Positions 17,400 to 32,160 are shown, counted from the stretch's first letter. The stretch: DNA of 64,000 bases from Pempheris klunzingeri (GCF_042242105.1 NC_092016.1:11174501-11238500); one strand, 5' to 3'. Notes: a model not told the origin generated them from the sequence alone. Translations and numbers: made by a program.

Positions 17400-20300
17400 T
17401 GCAGTTCTTACAGGTGGATTAACTAAATAACCTCCGCTATGTAAAGTGGGCTGTCTACCCCGACAAGCAGCGCTTTGCTATTTAACCACAGGGAGAAACG
17501 GGGGGAGGGGGGGGGGCAATAATCTCACCACAGCAGCAAATGGAAAAAGAGCAGCAGCGCCCGCGTCATCAGAGAAAAGGGTATCTTTTATTTCACCTAA
17601 AGGCCTGAAGCAGCTTCAATGACATCAATCACAAATTCTGATTTTACCAAGAGAATAAAATCCCAGATTAAACAGTCTTTTTTTTATTAGACATTTCAAT
17701 ACATAAAATGCAAAGTGCAGCAGCTGTCATAAAACCGCATAAAACAGGACTAATTGTTGTATTTTTTCATAGTTTGGGCTCATCATCAAGAATACAACAA
17801 TTATAACCAAATATGAAGTGTCATCATGTTGGGACTGAGCACATTTAGTTTGGGTGCAGACCTGATAATTCACTGTGACCTCCTCATGTTGACACAAGCA
17901 GTTAATTCTTCTTGTTTGTTGACACCTTGAGACTAAGAAGAGGTCATGGTTTAAGAGGATTCAAGCTTTAGCCCACCCGCCTTCATTGTGCATAGTTCCA
18001 AACATGACCCCCCCCCCCCTTTCAAAATCCACACCTCTGCAGCGTAAGCACCTCTTGAGTTCCCATGCACATAACATTAATAATCTGCATGTTTTCCAGT
18101 CTAACACTATGAGCCTTTTAATACGATCAAGACAATCAGTGGAAAAGGCCTCAGGGGCCTCTAAATCAAGATGAGGGAGCACTGGCATTTAGAGACCTCA
18201 TCACTTTAAACAGATAACACCCCCACTGTCTAAGCTCAAGTCACCTCACAAACAGGACAGGTGAGGTGTCTTTGTCTGTCAGCCGGTGCTTTTAGCCCCA
18301 CACGGCTCAGATGCCGTGGTGCATGTGGCTGATGCACATGCTGTTTGTCTCAGGTGGTCCTGGCCTGTGTCACCCGTGACACGGACAGCTGCTTTACACA
18401 ACAAAGGAGGCAGCCAAGGGAACTTCCTCCGCTCAGGAGCCGAATCCAGATCTGCTCTCAGATCAGATCTGAGCAATTTAAAGGTACAGCTTATTATGCG
18501 GACATCTAGTCCATCCTGGTTGGCAATATAGTGAAAAACACATCTGGCACCAGTAATATTGCCAAAGGAATCAGTCTTCTTGTCTCCAACAGTTCATTTT
18601 TCATGAAGTTTGCAGCAACAGACCACCCCCCCCCCACCCCCCACCCCCAGAAAAGATCAGCAGAGCATGAGAGAATATGTTAGCTTAAGCTTCTTATCAC
18701 CTCCACCTACAGAAGGCAAACATTTCTGCTTCAGTGTGCAAACACAATATACACTATCCAAGCTACAAAACACAACAAATAGTTTGTATAGTTGGAAGGT
18801 CGAAAGGTCAGCTGAAACATTGTACCTCTCTATTTTACCTCTGCTTAGAGTTAGTAGCAGAGGTGGTCACATTTAGCACTAATAACCACAGAAAACACTT
18901 GAGATATCATCACATAGTGCTTTCATGAAAACACAGTATGGGCTAGAGAACTACTGAGCAGTCAGCCACTCTCTCCTTTCTGTTGGCCTTGTAGGAATAA
19001 TTAAGGCTGACACAATTAGTCAATCAAGTAGTTGATCATTATCAATCATTTCATCCCAAGAGAAAATTCCAAACATTGCCTGGTTTTAGCTTTTCAAATG
19101 TGAGGACTTTCCACTTTTCTTTTTGCCGTATACAGTAACTGTGAATTAAACATCACTAGATTTTGGACTGTTGGTCACACAAATCAGTAAGTCTGAGGAA
19201 GGCAACTGTGATGTTGATTTCTTTTTTTTTTTTTAACTTTTCTGACGTTTTATAGACTAAACAATGAATCTGTTGATTTAACAATGGAATTACTTATTAA
19301 TTTTTTGCACTAATAATGATGACGTTGATAACAACAAAAATAAAACTTAATTTATATAACACATCATAAGAGAGCTAAAGACAAAATGTTGGGCTACAAA
19401 AGGAAGCACAAAGTCATTGAAACTGAAGAGAGGCAAGAACATAATACAATTATTATTAGTATCTAAAAAGAAACGTAAAATTGTATGAAACAGTACAATT
19501 ACTGACTATCAAGGTAATAAAAAGAGACACACACCAGCTCTGCTAACAGCTTCTGACAATAACAACAGAAGCAGTGAAATTCAGTGCAGTCTAATGGTTT
19601 TGAATGGCGCTGGTGGGCAGCTGGAGCACAAACCAGTTGGCTGGCTCCTGACAGTCTGTATTGTCTCAGATTGTGATGCTACCTGCCACCTCGACAGCAT
19701 CAGTCGCAAACCTCTGAGTTTGGACTCAAAGAAATCTGCTTTGGTTCTGACGACATCTTGTTAAATGTAATGTAGATCTTCCACACTGTCCTCTGCCTGT
19801 ATAGAGTAAACATGGCTGATAGGAAAAGAAACAAGACTTCTTGTAGAGAAACTCCCTTTTGTTCTGCGGCCGTCTATTCACACTAGAATACATCAGTGAA
19901 CGTCACAAGTAGTTAACTAGGCTGCTGCTGTCCAAATCAACACAAAGAGCACTGGCAATCGTTAAATCTATGACGAACATATGGAACAAGGTTGGATTTC
20001 TTTCCTAGAATTGGTTTTGTGGCTTGCTCATTTATCAAGAGGAGAGAAAAAAGCACAGGGAAGGACAAAGCCTACTGAATGCTATGGTATTGTTCCTTTC
20101 ATGAGGCCCAAGCACTGAGGTGGGCTTCTACACAGCAGGATCAAGCACATCCAAATCCACTTATGAATACACCTTCACACAAACAACACTTTTATGCTGC
20201 AGATGCTCTCTGGCCATGCCTTTGATCTCCTCGTGTCTTGACAGCTCCTGGATCAGATCTCCTTTATTTAATCAGGGTCAAAGGCACACTGGATTTCAAG

Positions 20301-23300
20301 CTGAATCCAGTTTACAAATCATGCTATTTTTCCTTCAAGCTGATCTTTTGTGCTGTAAATATGACGACACTCAGATAATTTTATGATATTAAAGTATGTT
20401 TGAACAGTTTGTACTCATCAATAATGTGCTGCTGTGGTTCGTGCCGTCTCTGCTCTGCCATTTGAAAGGGTAATTGACGGAGGTGCTTTGAGATGCTTTA
20501 ACAAGTACAAGTACTTTGACAGAGCAGGGTCAGAGGGTGCAGAATGAATCAGATGCCTCATTATGGTACACTCTCCTGGTGACTCAGTTACCTTCTGTGG
20601 ATAGTGGTCTCTGGATAATTAGTTACAAGGATGAGATAACATGACGCAACAATCCGGTCATTGATAAACATTTTCCAAGGGGAAGGTTTAAGTCATTCTC
20701 ACCAGCAGTACTGAAATACTCTTCCACATTATACATACAAGCTGTGCAAAATGTACTCAATGTTTGAATACTTCATCATATGCACCTGCATGTATTGTAA
20801 TCTTATTACTCTACTTGAACTCAAACACTCGACCACAGTTGTACTCTGCATTGATTTCTTGAGGCTCCTGACGAAGCTCCAAATGTTCCACTGAAGTCCG
20901 ATAATGAGAGTACTCCATACACTCACACATCTCATTCATCATGTTCGTGACCACTTTGAGGGAACCAGCCATGGACAGGCTGCTGAAGGACTGCCTGCTT
21001 ATGTGCACCAGTGCTTCTCAACCTTTTTGATGTCAAGGACCCCCGAATTTATGTACATCATTCCTGTATTTGATAAGATTTAGGGCCTCCGGTAGGATTT
21101 AGTAATTCCAAAACAGTGTATAATGTAGATTGGCAGGTAAACAGTGAAGAGCATGAAACATATGCACAGAATAGTCATTCTTATACATTCTCTCATTGGT
21201 CTAACTATTAGTCAGTGAATAGTGAAATCAAATATTCTACATTTTTCTGAGGACCCCCTGGAACCACGTTAGGGACCCCTGGGGATCCCTGGACTTCAGA
21301 TTGAGAACCACTGATCAAAACAAACTAACTAAAAAGACATTTTGAAATAATCAATGGATCTTGTTCATAGAAAGTTTGTTTATTCTAATAATTCCTGCAC
21401 AAGCTCTAATTTCGGATCACTCTCTGGAGGGTTCTGAAAGTGAGACACTGCATTACAGACATGTCTGAGCACATGAGAGCTGCGCTATGGCCAGTCTGTC
21501 CCAGTTCTGTTCATTTCAATCAGAGGGATTTACTCACAGTGTCTGAGCATGAGGCTGCAAGACACCTCGCTGGCTAATCTCACCCATGGTACAAAGAAGC
21601 CACCCCACCTGAGCTTTAGCACCGGGCATTTGGAAGATTAGTAACACTAAAATACTACAAGCATTTAGATTATTATTGCATTTTCAACAGGGGGGGTTAC
21701 AGTATTTTTGATTCAGCATCTTGTTCTAAGATACTTCAAGTGTCATGCAGGTTTTAAATTTGTGCTGTCTGCTTGAAGTCACATCATAGTGAGTTTAGAA
21801 ATAGGTCAGGTATAATACAGATTAGAAGCTGAAAACTGAACAAATAAATCAGAATTGAAAAGCTACCAGTTTAAGATCTTTTAAGGGGAACACTTTGTTT
21901 GGAGATTAAAAACAGAAAAAAAGGTTTTGTAAATACGGATGATACACAAAGGCTGTTTCAGCTGTTCACATGCAAAACTCTTAGATGAGCCAAAACGAAA
22001 CTAATAAAACAAGAAATTATTGACTTTAATATATTACTTTAATACATTTTTAATCTTCCCCATTGCAGAGCACAGATTTTTATAAAGTTGGAAATCCTAA
22101 CCAAAAACAGGGCAAGGGCACAGGGCACAGTGAGTCTCCCACAGTATGACATACATTAATACAAGTGTAGACCACATAAAAAGAAAACATAGATGGCAGA
22201 GGAGGTGGAGGGTTATCCTTAATGGGTTCACATCTTTTCATTTTCATTCCAGCTTGTCCAGTAAAATATTAACAGTATGTTCACTTTGCTAAATACAATA
22301 TAACAGGTGTCCATTTTTCTAAATAAATGTCCATCCGGAGTCGTAGGCTTGCAGTTATATTTTCCATACAGTTCACGGCCTGGAGCCTTTGCGCCCATTG
22401 GTCCACGGTAGGTGGGTGGGGTTTGAGCCAGTTTACTGTGATCATTTTGTGGGCTGTTAATAGCATTTTTTTTTTTAACAGATTTTATTTCACATTATTT
22501 TAGATTGTATTTCAGATTTTCTTTTCTTTTTACTTGAAAATAATGTACTTGAGTGAGATGTCCAGTCTCCTTTTCCACTCCAGATTGTAACATCACTGTT
22601 ATTTGAATTTCCAGAGAATTCAAGGTCTTCATCAATAGAATTCCAGTCTTTCACCTGATCCCGAGCCTTGTTTGAACAACTAACTAATCAGAACAGTGAA
22701 TGGTCTGCTTACGTATACTTCCTGTGGCAGGTCTACATCTCTTTAATTAGCTCCAATTCTTTCATTGCAGAACAAACAGCAGCATATGCCACTTGGTGAC
22801 AGGCGTCAGCGTACACAAGGACAGGACAGGATAGAGCTGTGCCCTTTAACACCTGCCATATTCAAAATAGAAGCGTTACAACAACAAAAATAAAAAGAGG
22901 ATAAGAAAGGGTCACTAAGAGCAATTAATCTGGAAAGATAACTGATGGTAAAATAGGTTAAATGATCATCATAAATGACATTAGTTTATAATACCATTGT
23001 ATTATATTGTTTGTTTTATCTCCGAATACCACATAATTTCTCCAATAAAGGCAGTTAGAAATACAATAAAAAAAACAGGCAGTTATTTTACATGTTCTTT
23101 TTCAAAAACATATACATGTCATTATCTATGATGTATAATAGATTTAAAATAAATTTCATGTCTGTCAGCACAGAGTTTTGCTTAAAATGTCTTATTAATT
23201 TAAGAAAGCATTCATATACAGTATATGATAATATAAATGTTGTGGGTTGACATCCAGTTATATGATATACATACTGCATACTGTGCACTCTAGTATATAG

Positions 23301-25923
23301 CATCCTTGCTGTCTATTTTATCAATACAATATCCTAACAGATAAGCTAGTTGAAGGAGCATAACAGAATGCAAACATCAGCGTCACCGCATCACTTTTTG
23401 CGAGCAGGAAACGTCAGTGTCTTTGATATCCAGGGATCATGAAGGGGAAAGTTTCATTGTGATTCTGTTGACAAGAGATAGAAAGCCTGGGAACTCAGGA
23501 AATGAGCTGAAGGGGGCTTTGATTGCACCCAACAGCATCGTGTGTCTTTATTAACATGCCTTGACCAGGTGGTTGTGAATAGGCCGGGCCTTAGAATCAA
23601 AGGAGAGGGAACGTGACGCTACACACATTCTTCATCCCTTCATTATCCCCCCTGCTCACCCAGCAACAGGTACTACACCAGTGTCAGGGACATTTTACAC
23701 ACTCAAGAAGGCTGCATTCAGGTGATCCAGCCTTGCCAAAATTTTCCATGAATGCTTAATTTTTATCATCCTGGACACTTCTGTCCACATCTCGGGGCAG
23801 GACACAGGAACACGTCTGAGCCAAACGATGAAAATATTCTGTTTATGTTGCATGATGAGCTGTCTTTCATCATGCCACTCATCCCTTTCACTGGAGTATT
23901 CACAGACAATGTCATTTGATTCCCCCTTAGGTAAAAGTAAGAAGAGAAGCTGTTTATTACCAAAAAAATCCCCCGATGAAACGTAGTGAAATGCTCAGAA
24001 ATCAAAATATTTATCAACATCATGGGTATAATCATGAGGAAAGTAGTGTTACATTTTCTCCAGATTACATAAGAACACATGTGAATTTTCACACAAATTT
24101 GAGACAAAAATAGAACTCATTTCACTGTAAGGCGAAATGTCAGGTCATTTAAAAGAGCAGCGAGTTGTGTGGGCAGAGGTAAACAGAAAAAGAAGTAACT
24201 GACATTCAGCATCGGACAGGCCTGACATGCCTCAGCGTCACTGATGTGTATGAAGCACCAGCCACACGAGGACCGGCCTGCTGCGTTGTGTGCATGGAGT
24301 CACATCGTATTAAACTGCTGTGAAGATCAGAGGATTGACGATGAAGTTTGGCAGGGCAGCAGAAAACATCTGGGCTTCACCCTGATCTCTGTGACATGAC
24401 ACGCCTGGGAGCGAGGCCTGAAGACTGAGCACCCAACCGAGTGAAAGTCAGTGGCCACAAGCAATCTTGAAAGGCCAAGCATGATTACATCTACATCATT
24501 CTAGCCATTTACAACACAAACAGGACATGACTCGCAGATCAAGGCACCGGCCACCTATGTGCATCACAAGTCTAGTCAAGGTTCAGATTGTGTCTAGAGA
24601 TGGGATTAAAAAGACAGCTTTTTTTTCCCATAGGGTGATCACTGTCTCGCATACGCTCTGACCATCTCGGGATTTCCATTAGAAAGAGTGTTCTACATAT
24701 CAATCCAAGCTTTAATTAAAAAGCTGCTATATTCACAGAGCCTTCGTAAGCTTGCTGGAAATGCGCAGGTTGTCCTGCTCTTCTCCATGAGTGGGCGAAA
24801 TGGTGCATTTGGAAACCAAATGAGATCATTGTTGCCAGGCTCAAGCCTTTCATCTAATTTTATTGTCGTTACCGAGTGACTGTCACCCTCTGGTAAACAC
24901 TTGATGTTGTCATCAGCATTAGTATCATTACTCATATGCTTGGAAAGGTGACTCAATACACACTCAATGCAGTTTCATCTCACATAGAAATTCCTATTTT
25001 CATCATATAAAAAACAGGAGCAAATAATAATATTATGATGGACATATTTGATGGTTTAAGCATGAACTTGCAAACGATGCTGCCAGAAGAACAGTAATAT
25101 TGTTATAAACAATGACTATTAAAAAGATTAGAATTATGTAGTATATATTTACAACTGGAAAATAAACCATACTAGAGTAAGATCTTCATTCTACCAGGGT
25201 TTTATTAATGTTACATGTAAATGATTTTGGTAAACAGACTAAATTGAATATGCTCTGAAAATGAACGCTGACACTGATGAGTCAGACAAGCTGATGAGGT
25301 ATGTTCACACATTATATAACATGTACAATATGGGAACTTTCCCATTGTAAATGGAAACACACATTAGTGGAGCCATTCTGGTTCAAGGTTGTGGAAATCC
25401 TAGTCTTTTGGTACCAAATATATCAAAATGTGTGTTTTCACTTATGGTGGGTATGATTTCATCCTCAAGAAGTATTTAGAGTCACTGGCAACCAACTTAA
25501 ATTTTACTTTCCTGAATGCATTTACTTTTCCCACTGCTTTGTACTAATCCTTAAAAGAAATAAAAATAGTGCTTTTGGTCAATGAGGGACATCTCAGCTG
25601 ATTGCCTAAAGCTCCGTATCAGCCCAAGTTAATAATTCAAATTCGTGGAAGAAAAATCTTTTTAATAAGAAACCGGTAATTATTTAATACAAAAATAACA
25701 TTTACAGAACACAATTGAATTTTACAGTTAAAATCAAAATATAAAAAAACAAAACAAAAAAGCAGTCTTTCCGACACGTTAATGAGGCGTCCTCTTTAAG
25801 CCTTCCCAGTGGAAATCCAAATAGTATGACTAGAGACAGGATCTTTGGAGGGGAAATAGAGTCATCTATAAAAAGCAGCGGTGAGAGTCTGGATGAGTGC
25901 TGAACACTGATCTGCTGGGCGCC
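17400..25923. other. Gene-poor spacer between tph1 and saal1
   Basis: An 8.5-kb stretch with only short ORFs, none resembling a known protein, in AT-rich sequence. It holds homopolymer and simple runs (G-run near 17,503; C-runs near 18,007 and 18,627) and a hAT-like element at 21009-21313. No tRNA, rRNA or CRISPR-like array was seen. The first kilobase upstream of tph1 (17.4-18.5 kb) is the natural place for tph1 regulatory DNA. The part beyond 25.2 kb probably includes the saal1 3' UTR. Confidence 0.6.
21009..21313. mobile_element. Short non-autonomous hAT-like DNA transposon (MITE)
   Basis: About 305 bp bounded by inverted termini: the left end reads CAGTGCTTCTCAACC, and the right end is the inverse of CAGTGGTTCTCAATC. 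CAGTGGTTCTCAAC is a typical terminus of hAT (Charlie-like) elements. The interior has no coding capacity. The flanks (ATGTGCAC and ATCAAAAC) do not form a clean 8-bp target duplication, so the copy is old or the boundaries are eroded. Confidence 0.65.
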
Positions 25924-28900
25924 TCAGACAGGAAACCGTTTCCTCACCATGTCTGCCAATTGGGGATCAGTCTCTGACAGCATGGACTGCAGGTGCTGAA
26001 ACTGCAAAAGAGGAAGAAGGGTGGGGTGGAAACATCATGTTTATTTTCCACAGGAGTTGGTGGTGTATAGCAGCAGTCCATCACACGTCTTAACCTGACA
26101 AAAATAAATCCTGAACACTTTAGTGAAACAAGCAGTTTGCACACATGAGGATTACCTTACTCATGAAGAATAAATAAAAGAAAAAAGGTGTAATGAAAGT
26201 GTAATGAACTTGAATCAATAAACCCATTTGTAATCGAGTCCATGAACATTTTGGAAAGACTTGCATGGCATTTTAAAATACCCTTTTTTGTCTAGTATTC
26301 CATTTTAGAAATATGTGAAACTCAAAATTTAAAGCTGTAACCAGCCAACTGATATTTATACCTAATAGAGGACTTTGGAGTCATACAATCTACAGTCTAC
26401 AATCACTTCTTGTTTATTTCAGTGAACTTTGTAAAGCACTGTGAGACAACTCTGTTGTGATATTGGGCTATACAAAATTGAATTGAATTAAATCTGCTGT
26501 CAGTTACCTTTTTTTAAACTAATCATTTCAACAGTAACAAGACTAAATGACAGTGTATACGTTGTTATCAGATCTGAAAGCTTTCTTTCTAATTACTCTA
26601 TTACTGAATATAATACATGTTGATTTTTATTGATATATACATTGTACTATGATTATACTTTTTTTTTCCTAATAAAAGCACTTACTGAAGACTTAAAGTT
26701 GGGAACTAAACTGCCTGCAGCTGTGAGAGAAGTCTTTTCTGTGAGGTAACCTTTCTTTACCAGATCTGCCACAGTGTCCTATAAAGAACAAAGAACAGAC
26801 ACATTTCAGTGGCCTTTCAAAGAGAAAAGAAAGCTCTGGTTCAACTTTTCAATAATCATAGAATGGCTCCATTTATAATCCTCGGCAAACAATTCAATTA
26901 CCTTGGGAATCTGAATGCAGATGTCTGACAGAAACTCAGCTGTGATCTCCGCTAGAGCCTCGAGCTGTTCATCTCGTGTGTCGTCTTTGTTGGTACCATC
27001 AACTTTTCCCTCACTGTGGTAGTGAAGCACTCGCAAAACGCTTCCAATAAGGGGAAGACCTAGAGGAAAAAGACAAAGGTATTTGCACAAAACACATCAA
27101 ATTATTGAGAACTGGGCATATCAAAATTAAAATGAGGAATGATCATCACAGTCTTACATTGTCATTATATTTTTCCAAACATAAACTGAGTTAGGCAGTT
27201 AAGTTAGTTAGTTAGCACTTAGTTAATATATTTGACAAACAGCTCTGTGTTCAGAAAATCTTAAGGTCACACTAACTTTTTTTCAAATTAATCAAATGTT
27301 TTTCAACCAACAGAAGTTGTTGTGCTTTTGCAGAATATTGACAGATTTATTTATAATCAATTATATTATTATTTTATTTTATTCTGCTTTCCCTGCCTGC
27401 TGTGTGGATATTACTGAATGAAATACATGGCTGCTGTTGGAACCTCTGATGTTCAGTCACTTGCAACCCTCTACATAAGTAAATGGTTTCAGAGTTGAAC
27501 CACTGAGAGCTGGTGTCCTCAGAGAGTACAAGATGTGATAATAAAAATAGAATCAGAAACGAAAATGGTAACATATAGCCATTTTGGAGAATCATTGACT
27601 AATCCCAATCCTTAACATGTGGTCATCTTAGATATAATATACCATCAAATTACATCTATTTTAAATACCAGAAATCATAGTGAATGGCAAATAAACATTC
27701 AGTGTAGTGCATGCATTAAAAAAGGAAGATCTCAGGGCTGACCACAGCTGGATCGGTCGTAAAAATGTACAACTGAAAATCTATGGAGCTGTCACAAAAC
27801 TTACTTATGTCACTTTTGCTCTGCCACTGGTCCTGGCATCTATAAAGAGCCAGCAGCACAGCAAAAGCCTGAACTAAAATGCTCTTCTGCTCTTGCAGCA
27901 CGACTGGAGGATCATTTGGCTGGCAGAGGTCATCACACACAACGTCACAGACAAACTCCCATACTGCTCTGCCAGGTCCATCAGGGGCAGCTAGAAGAAA
28001 CAATTCAACATCTCATCAGTTGAGAGGCCTTCAGTCTTGTGTAAGATTTTACCAAGTCATCAAGTCTGGTGAATGCCTTTAACTTCTGTAATGATGTGCC
28101 AACAGCTGAACGCTCTTACCAAAACTCTGAATGCCCTCATTCACGGTGGTGAGGAGTTGGAGGGCATGAAGGTAAACCTCTAAGCCATTCGGACTCTCTG
28201 ATCTGTGAAAGCAATTTAATACTGTTGTATTAAATACTGAGGGTTAACACTAAAGGTCGAGTAAATCACCAGCACCATGCATTTAGTTTAAACCCAACAA
28301 ATAGAGTGCATTGCTTCTATTAAATATACATATACAAACATAAGAAAAGAGTGACTGAGGGTATTTCATTAACACTTAAGTGATTGTTGTAATTTAAGTT
28401 TTGACCATAATCTGACCAGCAAATTAGCAACACAAACCCCTATTTCTTCATGTGAAGGTGGAGCAGGGATTTCCAGAAATAAGGCGCACTGAAGCTGGGT
28501 TCAAAATGACACTATCAACCACTTAACTCATTGAATCAGTACTTGTGCAGGTGCCTTGAATTCATCAATATCAACTTAGGACAGCAGATGCACACAATTT
28601 AAGTGGTTCCAACACGCATCAGTGAAATTTTTTTTTACGTTTACTGTATTAAGGGTTTAATTGGTTTTCATATTCACAAATTAAGAGCAGTTTCTAATCT
28701 CTGATCTGTGAAAACTGATTCAACTGGTAAGGTTTTAAACTCAAGATGCTTTCTACGGAAAACTTTTCTGCTCCCTTTGAAAATGAATATGATCGTGCTC
28801 TAAAACATTCCCCAGAGTTTGAATTTCAGATTCCCACCTAAGCTGTTTGGCTGCCTCAAGAAAACATGAGGTCACATCCAAACATCTTTCACCATCCTCC

Positions 28901-31900
28901 TCCTCCTCCTCCTCCTCCTCCTCTTCACTTGGCTGAGCTGTGATCCAACTCTTCATCAGCTCTTCGTCAAGGTCAAACAGTTTGTCGACCAGCTCTCCAA
29001 CCTTCTCAAGCAGGTCAGCTGTGAAACACAGAGCATATTACTTATAATAAGAAATCAAAAGTACAACACAAATACTTGAAATATTCAAAAAGGTGCCCTG
29101 TGGAGTTTTCTTGTAAGCAAACAAAAGTTGTTTCGTATTCACTGTTACTCAACAAATGACACAGTGTGTATCCATGAGGTCTAACAAATATGTGGTAAGC
29201 ATTCCCCCCATCAAAAATAATTTTCTAAGCTGAATTTTTAAGTATTTCAAATCCAGCATTGTTAACTTCCATGTTTCCTTACTAAGAGTCTTCCTCCTCC
29301 CTGTCTTTGTTGGCATATTGCAGAATATTTTGATGTGTTGCTGCCACCTGTTGATCAGTGGAATAATGTGACACGATTGGTAAGGCTTTGAGTTAATGTA
29401 AGTCATCTTGGTATGTCAAACAGATGTGTCATTTTTATACACAAGTAACACTTTATCAGCTTATTAAAGGGGAAGGGATGAGTACTGTTGGTAGAGCTGC
29501 ACATGATGAAACAGAGGCTGGAGCGCACAGATGTCTGCTGTCGGATTCGCTGAAGCCACACGGAACAGACATCTTTCTGGGAGACACAGGTCAGCAGCAA
29601 TCTGAAAACACCATCAAAAAAGATGAATACTTGTCTCGCAGTCTCTGTCTCACATGTCCACAGAAAATGCAAATGTCACCTGCTGGTTTCCATGAGGGTC
29701 GGAGGATCCGTATCTCCTAGAAGAAGTAACAGCACAGCACTGTGGACACACGGGGAGTTGCATTAATTGGAATGAATCACAATAGTCTGCGAAATGACTG
29801 ATTACAGATGGTGACTTTTACACACCCTAAGTCTTCATTTTGGCTGAGAGTCAGACAAGTGTCAGGAAAACAAGCCATGTTCCCAAGGATTCCCACGCAA
29901 ATTTCCTAGAGAAGCAAAACAAGACCTGTCATGGAAATTCTCAAAGCCCAAAAATGTATCGCATCAAAAATTAATTACATTAAATAGGACTATATTTTGA
30001 CACGGAATGAATGGGATTTTACTCACTGTGAGACGTGGACAATGAGATTTGGCTATCACCCCAAGAAGGATATCTGTAGCTTTGAATTCCTGCAGAAAAC
30101 CAGCCACATCCTGCACACAGTTGGTACGAATAATCATTAGTAAATATGTGAACCTTTACCTTTGAGGAAAACTTAATTCAGTGGACACTATGTTGTTCAT
30201 AGAAGGTCCAGTAAGGGAGTCACATTGTTCTATAACATGACAGGGAGAAAACAGCAGAACAGGATAAAGAGATCTACCTTATCCATTGCCATATCCCAAA
30301 CTCTACATAGAGCTTCCTCATCATCGTCAGGGAGCTGCATCTGACCTTCAGAGTCCACTTCTAAATGTTCTGTGACCATCTGCAAGTTATGACCATTAGA
30401 ACCATTAGGAAATGTTAGCCATGTTGGAAAGTACAGCAGAGAGTGAAGGGGACAAAGGGAAAATGTGTAATACAGTAAAGGTGCTCCCATCAATTTATTA
30501 TCAACTGGGATTGGACTATTTTTAATTCAACCGACCTGATTTATGGTCTCTAATTAAATAGGTCAAGAAAATGAAAACAGTTGAAATTGTGTTGTCACTG
30601 CCTGATTTTCAGCACACCTGTGTTTAAACAGTTTACATTACTGTCACAGGCATTTCCAGCCGAGTTCAGATTACTGTAGTTGCTATTTTTCCACTGAACC
30701 CGCAAACTATTACATGACAGCTCACTTTCACTTTCTAGTGTTTAGTGAAATTTTTTTCATGCCTCATATTTTGACTTTAGCAACGACTGCCTGCCTACAT
30801 GGATGAGACGAGTCAGGGTGCTGAAAAGCCAGTGCTTGCTGTAAACGGTTTCTCCGATGGCGTCCAAATCTTCGTCATCCTTTTCATCTGCTGAGTCTGG
30901 GGGTGGTGATGGGTTACGGTCCATCACAGGAGACTGCCCTCCAGTTGGAGATGGTGATCTCTCAGTCTCCACTTCCTCAGGTAATTCTGCAGGGGAAAAA
31001 TCTGGTTTTGAACAATGAACAAGGCATTTATGTGTACCACAAAAGGCTTTATAGCCTTTTCTAAGATTACTGAAGGGGTTATTTGAATGCATTAGTTTTA
31101 AAGGTCCCATATTCTGCTCATTTTCAAGTGAGTGTTTGTATTTCGAGGTCCTACTGGAATACATGGTTTAATATTCAAAAATAACATAATTTTTCTCATG
31201 CTACACAGGGCTTTTGCAGCCTTTTTCAACCTCTGTCAGCATGATCCTCCTAGCTGGAGGTCACATTATCAATAGATCCCCTTGTGACCTCATAAAGGGA
31301 GCCAAATCTGAATGCCGTGCTTTCACAGACATTTACTACAAGATGGAACATGAGAAAATTCAAGAGGATGGTCGTTTTTCATAGTTTGGCAGTCTTTGGC
31401 ACGCCGGAGACACATTTATGTTGAGAAGAAATTAAAAAGTAACCTGTATTTCACACACCATTCAGGGACTGTCAGTGCAAAAGCAGCACAGACGTTTTGG
31501 TTCCCATTTTATAATAACACACATCAAGACAAAGTCAGATCATTTCCAAAATTCATATTCATATCATCTTAGGCTAATGTGGTTACACACTGTCACATTT
31601 GCTTATTTGTGAGATGTCTCAAAGACCTGCTAAGAGAAGTTGATGATATCTGGTAACTTTTTTGATCAGACGTATTGTAGTGTAATCATAGAGTACATAG
31701 TATATGTACCGATATATGTGTATAGATCATTTGAAAATCTAGCCTCTACATCATTTTCCTACACATAAATTCACTGGGATCTCCAATCTGGAAGTTGCTC
31801 TTAAAGATTATCGATTAATAATTTAGCTAATTTAGCAGAGGTAAATTATTGCTATCTATCTGGCTGTCGTACTCTTAAGCAAAAGTCTTTAAATGTCAAC

Positions 31901-31908
31901 TCACCCAT
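25924..31908 (-). CDS. saal1: SAAL1 (serum amyloid A-like 1 / SPACIA1)
   Basis: Thirteen coding exons: 31905-31908, 30799-30986, 30278-30379, 30027-30110, 29826-29905, 29680-29739, 29486-29601, 28838-29018, 28120-28202, 27805-27990, 26902-27059, 26686-26778 and 25924-26001. They total 1413 nt (470 aa; human about 474) with all phases closed. Exon 1 holds only ATG plus one base in a strong GCCATGG context. Matches to the family include [61 protein letters not shown] and [13 protein letters not shown]. The sequence suggests a helical, armadillo-like fold with no catalytic motif. Human SAAL1 has been linked to synovial fibroblast proliferation; its molecular role is poorly known. Exon 8 encodes ten consecutive Glu residues from a GAG repeat. 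Two extra residue blocks precede the human-like MDRNPSPPP start, so that inner Met (about 30 codons in) is an alternative start. Confidence 0.95.
26404..26492 (+). repeat. LINE/SINE 3'-tail repeat in saal1 intron 12
   Basis: Contains GTAAAGCACTGTGAGACAAC and ATTGGGCTATACAAAA and ends in ATTGAATTGAATT. This is the common teleost retroposon 3' tail with a short tandem end. It is nearly identical to 32457-32563 over about 75 bp. Confidence 0.7.
28897..28923 (-). repeat. In-frame GAG trinucleotide repeat (poly-Glu) in saal1 exon 8
   Basis: On the coding strand one GAA and nine GAG codons encode ten Glu in a row between SER-rich PSE and DGERC. Human SAAL1 has a milder acidic stretch here (EESEEQ). 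Length polymorphism is likely because the repeat is nearly pure. Confidence 0.85.
31098..31520. repeat. Interspersed repeat-like block upstream of saal1 exon 2
   Basis: Begins AAAGGTCCCATATTCTGCTC, resembling the terminus of a common teleost DNA-transposon-derived repeat (GGTCCCATATTATGCTC class), then runs on with related internal words. No matching inverted end is visible before 31.9 kb, so it is truncated or misbounded. It sits in saal1 intron 1. Confidence 0.35.
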
Positions 31909-32160
31909 GGCGACCGCTGTCTACAAGCGTAACAAGCTGGTAAACATTAAAAGAAATATCATGCCATGTTTTTAACTTGTCACAGTCCGGACGACATTTC
32001 AAACCGCCTCCATTTAGTGCAAGAATTCTGGCTCCGCATGCGCAGTCTCCTTCTTCTACTTCTTCTTCTACTTCCGGTCTACCACCGGAAAATGAATGCC
32101 GCCATCTGCAGTGCAAAGGGGCGAACGACAGGCTTTTAGACTGTGAGGAGGATGTAATGT
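31909..32160 (-). promoter_or_regulatory. Likely saal1 core promoter
   Basis: Directly upstream of the saal1 ATG there is no TATA box. There is a CCGCATGCGCAG element (NRF1-like, near 32,033-32,044) and paired ETS-type sites (CTTCCGG near 32,070 and CCGGAAA near 32,085), with a pyrimidine-rich CTTCTT run between. This is the usual make-up of a TATA-less broadly expressed promoter. Motif reading only. Confidence 0.5.

Noticed and set aside
20729-21008. Minus-strand ORFs with protein-like composition in the tph1-saal1 spacer
   Set aside because: Under 70 codons, overlapping in two frames, no splice partners, and adjoining a hAT-like element.
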